NCBI GenBank assembly: GCA_003518205.1
Contig: DOZC01000002.1
Span: 1 to 8,774 of the forward strand
Origin: Minisyncoccota bacterium
GTDB taxonomy: Bacteria; Patescibacteriota; Microgenomatia; UBA1400; PJMF01
Length of the DNA stretch: 8,774 nt
Direction: 5' to 3'
Shown: one piece after another, positions 5,330-8,774 of the stretch
How positions within the stretch are numbered: position 1 is the stretch's first letter
Layout of the letters: every line of letters starts with the position of its first letter
Position numbers and translations under genes: made by a program
The notes under the pieces: model-generated
Told to the model about the DNA's origin: nothing
The model's database searches: none
The model's input: the letters and a program-made list of their open reading frames with translations, nothing else

Positions 5330-7116
5330 TTAATATATATCAGAGCTCTCTCATCACCCGTAATATTTCCATTACAACTACTCTTGCCATAAATCCTTAC
5401 ACGATACTGGTAATAACCTGAATCCGTGATCTTTGATAAATTCCATTGTGCCAAAACTCCATTTTCGACCACTTGTGTTCCATTGCCAGTCAAGGCTACC
5501 CCCTCGCTTATCCAAGCGCTAGGGCTAGCTCCTTTTCCATACTCAATTTTATAATTTATAAAATTGTCACTTTTAACTGTCCCAACAATATTAACTACTT
5601 GTGAACGAGTGAAAGAAGCCCTGTCGTCTGGACTTTTAATTTCAATAGTTGTCCTTAACTCTTGAGAGGAATCATAACATTTTGCTAGCAAAGGCATGAT
5701 GCCATTGAGAGTCCCAAATCCATACTGTGGAGTCCAATCAACTCTTTCACAAACAGAATCCGGCATAACCTGAATGCATGCCTGACCAGGAAGACAAGAT
5801 GGCATAGGCGGCTGATAACAGTAATCACTAGAATCAGGTGGATTGTCAGTCCAGATTTTAATTCCTTGATTGAGCTCCTTTCCTGTCCAGTCAGGAAAGT
5901 GTGAGGCCATTAAAGCTACTACGCCAGAAACAAAAGGAGCGGCACATGAAGTGCCAGAACAATATCCATAATCACCACCTAGAAAAGTTGTATAGATATC
6001 TTTTCCTGGAGCGCTAATTTGTATTGGGTATCCATAACTATAGACTCGAGCCAAACCATTAGCATGGGCGCCAACTGCAATCACGCCCCTGTATGCTGCC
6101 GGATAAAAAGGAGTGTTGAAAATATCAATATTATCATTACCAATCCCAGCCACTATTACAGCTTTGTTGTTATTAAGAACATTTTTTATCGTATCCCTCA
6201 ACAATGCAGAATTTGCGTATCCACCCATACTAAGATTTATCACTTTTACCGTAGGGAAAGAGTCGGCATAAACAATAGCCTTGGCGATATCGGAGTAATT
6301 AAAAATACCACTGCTGCCAACATTGGCCCTAACAGGAAGAATGGAATTCTTCCACGCCAGTCCAGTCATACCTAAATTATTATTAGAAGTAGCCGCTGCA
6401 ATTCCAGAAACAATGGTCCCATGACCAAATTCATCATTGGTGTTATTGTTATTTTGATTAACATTCCAGCCATGAACATCATCGATATAGCCATTATTAT
6501 CATCATCAATATTATTGTTAGCAATTTCACCGGGATTGGTCCAAATTTTGGCTGTTAAATCTGGGTGAGAATAATCAATACCACTATCAATGATAGCAAT
6601 GACCGTATTACTGTCACCAGAATTGACTCCCCAAGCTGATTCCATCAACAAATAACCTCTATACCAGAGAGGATTATTATTTAAGTCTTTTTTATAAAAA
6701 GGGTCATTTGGGATAATGGGGGTTATTGTAGTCTCCTTTGCGAGATAGTCTAATTCTGCATATTCGATTTTTTTATTCTTATTCAAAGAATCGACTAACA
6801 TTTTTTCTTTGCCAACAGTAGTGAAAACAACAAAAACCCTGTTTAAACCAACCACATCTTTATTTGAGACTACTTTTATTAAAGGAACTACTTTGCTAAC
6901 TAATTTTCTATCATTTACAGGCAAAAAAGATCCAGTTGAAAAAACTTTAGAATCCACCTTACTTTTTGTTTTAACGATTATTCTTCCAGAAGCATACGTC
7001 GTATTAGCTAATTTAGTCATCAGATGCTTATCGGCAGCATAAATGGGTGTATGAACTCCTCTAATTGTCAAAAAAAACAATAAGATAACGATTATTATCA
7101 GTTTCTTTTTAATCAT
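5326..7116 (-). CDS. Secreted subtilisin-like serine protease (peptidase S8)
   Basis: A 596-residue pre-pro-protease. Residues 1-28 form a Sec signal peptide (KKK, a hydrophobic core IIIVILLFFL, likely cut near AA28-29). Residues 43-128 look like an inhibitor I9-type propeptide (SGRIIVKTK and YAELDYLAKE). The S8 catalytic domain runs from about 150 to 475, with Asp177 in AIIDSGIDYSHPDL, His232 in FGHGTIVSG (usually HGTHVAG), oxyanion Asn327 in AGIGNDN and Ser390 in SGTSCAAPFVSG, so it should be active. An Asn/Asp-rich loop (198-228, IDDDNNGYIDD) probably binds calcium. A Cys-rich insertion (Cys433, 441, 447, 456) follows the catalytic Ser. Residues 490-596 form a beta-rich, Ig-like tail without a membrane anchor, so the enzyme is probably released. 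Likely roles are nutrition or action on neighbouring cells. Alone on its strand; the promoter lies in an IS30 remnant. Confidence 0.93.
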   Translation of the reverse strand: MIKKKLIIIVILLFFLTIRGVHTPIYAADKHLMTKLANTTYASGRIIVKTKSKVDSKVFSTGSFLPVNDRKLVSKVVPLIKVVSNKDVVGLNRVFVVFTTVGKEKMLVDSLNKNKKIEYAELDYLAKETTITPIIPNDPFYKKDLNNNPLWYRGYLLMESAWGVNSGDSNTVIAIIDSGIDYSHPDLTAKIWTNPGEIANNNIDDDNNGYIDDVHGWNVNQNNNNTNDEFGHGTIVSGIAAATSNNNLGMTGLAWKNSILPVRANVGSSGIFNYSDIAKAIVYADSFPTVKVINLSMGGYANSALLRDTIKNVLNNNKAVIVAGIGNDNIDIFNTPFYPAAYRGVIAVGAHANGLARVYSYGYPIQISAPGKDIYTTFLGGDYGYCSGTSCAAPFVSGVVALMASHFPDWTGKELNQGIKIWTDNPPDSSDYCYQPPMPSCLPGQACIQVMPDSVCERVDWTPQYGFGTLNGIMPLLAKCYDSSQELRTTIEIKSPDDRASFTRSQVVNIVGTVKSDNFINYKIEYGKGASPSAWISEGVALTGNGTQVVENGVLAQWNLSKITDSGYYQYRVRIYGKSSCNGNITGDERALIYIN

Positions 7117-7121
7117 ATAAA

Positions 7122-7295
7122 TTATCTTACCATTAAAAACCCACTCCTCTGTTGTAAATTAGAATTGACACATTTAGCTTCGCCATTTTCACTAATTTCA
7201 TCACTAATGAACGAGACAGAGCGACATAATTGTTTTGCTATTTGTCTAATTGTGACTGGATCTGAAAATTACTTGAGAGAAAAGTGATGCTCACG
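7122..7295 (-). pseudogene. IS30-family transposase remnant (helix-turn-helix part)
   Basis: On the minus strand, from about 7295 to the TAA at 7122-7124, the translation reads REHHFSLK, a stop at 7269-7271, then FSDPVTIRQIAKQLCRSVSF, ISDEISENGEAK and NSNLQQRSG. The pattern HFSL..R, IRQIAKQL.RS, S.IS.EI..N is the N-terminal helix-turn-helix of IS30-type transposases. The internal stop, lack of a start and absence of the catalytic core show it is dead. It occupies most of the 7117-7370 gap and ends six bases before the protease ATG, so part of the protease promoter comes from this fragment. I see nothing certain in 7296-7332. Confidence 0.6.
7123..7128 (-). promoter_or_regulatory. -10 element of the S8 protease gene
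   Basis: TAAGAT at 7128-7123, overlapping GATAAT at 7126-7121, ends six bases before ATG 7116. Transcription would start at or next to the ATG, giving a leaderless mRNA. No good -35 was seen at 17 bases. The element lies inside the last codons of the IS30 remnant. Confidence 0.35.
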
Positions 7296-7332
7296 GTCAT
7301 AGAGGAGATGAAAGAGTCTTTTATTTAAAAGT

Positions 7333-7362
7333 TTTACCGGACAAATAATTTCATGCTAAAAT
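7333..7362 (+). promoter_or_regulatory. Promoter of the JAMM-like gene
   Basis: TTTACC (7333-7338, four of six matches to TTGACA), 18 bases, then an extended -10 TGCTAAAAT with TAAAAT at 7357-7362. The predicted start is about 7369-7370, one or two bases before ATG 7371, so the mRNA would be leaderless. There is no Shine-Dalgarno site. Confidence 0.55.
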
Positions 7363-7370
7363 ATTTTTAG

Positions 7371-8129
7371 ATGAATGAAGAAACCACGATAAAAGAAGGT
7401 GAAAAAAAATTTAAATCTATAGAAGCTGTTTTTGAGGATAGGCTAGGGATTCCATTCCCAGAAAAACCAGAAGACTTACCCTTGAAAATTTTGTTGAAAC
7501 CAAATGTTTTTGGTGGACTTATTGAAGCAGTTTTAGCTCAAGAAACAGAAGATAAGCTCTCCGAGAATGGTCTAACTAAAGAAAGAAGTCAATTTTTAGG
7601 TATTTTAAATATGGATGGGACTCTGAAGGATACAAAAGTGTTTTTAGGACTACCAATCAGAACAAAGGATGCTTTAGCTGAACTTAAGCGTTGGTTCCAA
7701 CCTCTTTTTGGTCAAAAAATTAAGCCACTTGTTTATTGGCACACTCATACAGAAAAGGCTGATTCTCCGTTTCCAACTGAATCTGACGTTGCACAAAGAT
7801 TAGGAGAGGATAGGAAATGTTCCATTTACTTACATGCTTCTCAAACTGAAATTACTGCAATAGTGCAAACCAAAAAAGCATACCCAAAATCAATTCCTGT
7901 TAGCACTATGCAAAAAGGATTTGATTTCTATGATCAAGTAGTAAAAATTTATAATAGCTCAGACGCTCAGCCCAAACTTGATGCATTAGCCAGATTTTTA
8001 GAAGAACAAGGGTACGTCATTTATACCTGGAAAAAACCAAATCAAATTAGAACAGTGAAAGACGGAGTTGATTCCGGATGCTTTATATCTGGAATTAAAA
8101 TGGATAGAATTCAAATATCAACACCTTAA
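7371..8129 (+). CDS. JAMM/MPN-like putative metallopeptidase
   Basis: A 252-residue protein without signal peptide or membrane span. LTKERSQFLGILNMDG (68-83) resembles the strand carrying the JAMM glutamate (Glu71). PLVYWHTHTEKADSPFPTES (119-138), followed by DV (139-140), resembles the zinc motif HxHx7SxxD of the JAB/MPN+ family, here as H124-T-H126, nine residues, T136-E-S-D139. SIYLHASQTEITAIV (151-165) would be the next strand. If correct, the protein binds zinc and cleaves an isopeptide or peptide bond, as do deubiquitinases, RadC relatives and cell-wall JAB enzymes. Thr instead of Ser and two extra residues make activity uncertain. Residues 1-65, charged and Glu/Lys-rich, and the end (170-252) match nothing I know. 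It stands alone, without a ubiquitin-like or E1-like gene in the window. ATG 7371 is set by the promoter directly before it. Confidence 0.55.
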   Translation: MNEETTIKEGEKKFKSIEAVFEDRLGIPFPEKPEDLPLKILLKPNVFGGLIEAVLAQETEDKLSENGLTKERSQFLGILNMDGTLKDTKVFLGLPIRTKDALAELKRWFQPLFGQKIKPLVYWHTHTEKADSPFPTESDVAQRLGEDRKCSIYLHASQTEITAIVQTKKAYPKSIPVSTMQKGFDFYDQVVKIYNSSDAQPKLDALARFLEEQGYVIYTWKKPNQIRTVKDGVDSGCFISGIKMDRIQISTP

Positions 8130-8187
8130 ATCTTATAGGTTCCATCCCCTATTTGCGGGTAATAAGTTATTGTGATGTATTACTTGA

Positions 8188-8300
8188 GAAAATTATTTGC
8201 TCGAGAAATGGGAGGACTTTCGAACAATTGATTGGATTAATTACCTGGATTATCCAGAATATACACTAAAGGAAATTGACCCCATTTCCTACACACTTAA
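8188..8300 (+). pseudogene. Possible integrase-core (IS481-like) transposase C-terminal remnant
   Basis: After a TGA at 8185-8187 the plus strand is open and reads ENYLLEKWEDFRTIDWINYL, then DYPEYTLKEIDPISYTLKKF. The arrangement W-I-x-Y-x-x-Y-P, six residues, P-I-S-Y-x-L resembles the end of integrase-core transposases, which normally read WI.YYN..RPH..L....P..YL. The diagnostic N..RPH is not kept. There is no start. The open frame runs on to 8370, but beyond about 8300 it lies opposite the minus-strand gene and is not counted. Most of the 8130-8296 gap is this fragment; 8130-8187 shows nothing I can name. Confidence 0.35.
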
Positions 8301-8774
8301 AAAGTTTTCAATAATGGCTTCTCCCAGCCAAAACATGTTTCTCGATTTTTCAACTTATCGAAAGCGTTGACGCAACTCGGATCCAGCTTGGCAAATTCCT
8401 GCAATACTTCCACCACTTCCTCAATAAACCCGCCCACCTCACCATCCGAGTCGTCAACTCCGCCAGTACATAGTTTCTTATCCAATCTTAAGAGTAAATC
8501 AATCAACAACCCGGCTGTTTGAATACTTACGGGCAAATCAGAGATAACAACAGATAAACGATTACAACCTTCGGAAAGCGAATTTTGGTAGGCAAACCAG
8601 GTACGAGACGGACCAGTGTAGGATTTTATGTATTTCAAAGAAGAGGTAATCGCCTGTTTTACAGTGATCAGCTCATTATCTGATAAGGTTCCCAACTTAC
8701 CACTACAAGTTGGGTTTTGAACCAGCTTTTTATCATTAGTTGTCAGTGACTTTCCGTCTTGAACCACATAAATT
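8297..8774 (-). CDS. Unknown Cys-containing protein, 5' end outside window
   Basis: The minus-strand frame runs open off the right edge (IYVVQDGKSLTTNDKKLVQN), so the GTG at 8767 is probably internal and at least 158 residues of the C-terminal part are seen. Counting from that GTG, Cys21, 68, 100, 132 and 145 are spaced through a mostly helical region, including a long apolar helix PVSIQTAGLLIDLLLRL (79-95) and IEEVVEVLQEFAKL (115-128), with an acidic Gly/Asp loop between them (103-113). The Cys content suggests an exported, disulfide-bonded domain; a signal or anchor would be in the missing part. I do not recognise the family. Its TAA lies next to the transposase remnant on the other strand. 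Confidence 0.6.
   Translation of the reverse strand, partial: IYVVQDGKSLTTNDKKLVQNPTCSGKLGTLSDNELITVKQAITSSLKYIKSYTGPSRTWFAYQNSLSEGCNRLSVVISDLPVSIQTAGLLIDLLLRLDKKLCTGGVDDSDGEVGGFIEEVVEVLQEFAKLDPSCVNAFDKLKNRETCFGWEKPLLKTF

Noticed and set aside
6019..6375. Plus-strand 118-codon frame opposite the protease gene
   Set aside because: It lies antisense to the catalytic core of the S8 protease and its composition mirrors the Asn-rich coding strand.
6809..7042. Plus-strand 77-codon frame opposite the protease N-terminus
   Set aside because: Antisense to the signal and propeptide region, with a Thr/Leu-rich sequence that resembles no family.
8139..8156. Hairpin after the JAMM-like gene as a terminator
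   Set aside because: A five-pair stem with an eight-base loop and a G-rich rather than T-rich continuation.
1..8774. Recoding of TGA as glycine across the window
   Set aside because: Genes read at full family length in the standard code without internal TGA; the single TGA between the cassette genes is kept as a separate question.
1..8774. CRISPR array, tRNA or rRNA genes
   Set aside because: No regularly spaced repeats, no cloverleaf-like segment and no rRNA-like sequence were seen.

Overview
The window looks like an accessory stretch of a small bacterial genome, most likely a member of the Candidate Phyla Radiation (Patescibacteria), perhaps Microgenomates-like. That placement is an inference. 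It rests on short sparse genes, moderately AT-rich DNA, single-span membrane proteins with Cys-containing tails, a secreted Asn-rich S8 protease, a short zinc ribbon of the DUF5679 kind, and promoters that lie directly against start codons with no Shine-Dalgarno site. All genes read well in the standard code. No rRNA, tRNA, CRISPR array or conserved housekeeping operon was seen.

Layout. 1-372 (+): 3' part of an IS200-type Y1 transposase-like gene, cut by the window edge. 369-763 (-): a deletion scar of a TOTE-type primase/helicase gene, in which the primase N-terminus is joined out of frame to the extreme helicase C-terminus. 791-819: a perfect 12-bp inverted repeat lying between this remnant and the divergent 836-2131 (+) AAA_14/DUF4143 ATPase. 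2124-2401 (-): broken IS630 transposase. 2463-4112 (+): a two-gene cassette of an ATP-grasp ligase and a C39-like cysteine peptidase, the clearest functional unit here. 4132-4257 (-): small membrane-segment reading frame. 4329-4742 (+): single-pass membrane protein with four Cys outside. 4753-4918 (+): gene remnant. 4915-5106 (-): zinc-ribbon protein. 5165-5329 (-): start-less coding remnant. 5326-7116 (-): secreted subtilisin-like protease. 7122-7295 (-): IS30 helix-turn-helix remnant under the protease promoter. 7371-8129 (+): JAMM/MPN-like putative metallopeptidase. 8188-8300 (+): weak remnant of an integrase-core transposase. 8297-8774 (-): 3' part of an unknown Cys-containing protein.

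How it fits together. Live single genes alternate with decayed mobile-element and conflict-system fragments, and several remnants share their last codons with neighbouring genes. The live genes lean towards peptide chemistry: an amide-bond-forming ATP-grasp enzyme with a papain-like peptidase, a secreted serine protease, and a JAMM-like protein. Only the ATP-grasp/C39 pair is close enough to be called an operon. Four promoters predict transcripts starting at or within a few bases of the ATG, which suggests leaderless translation is common in this genome.
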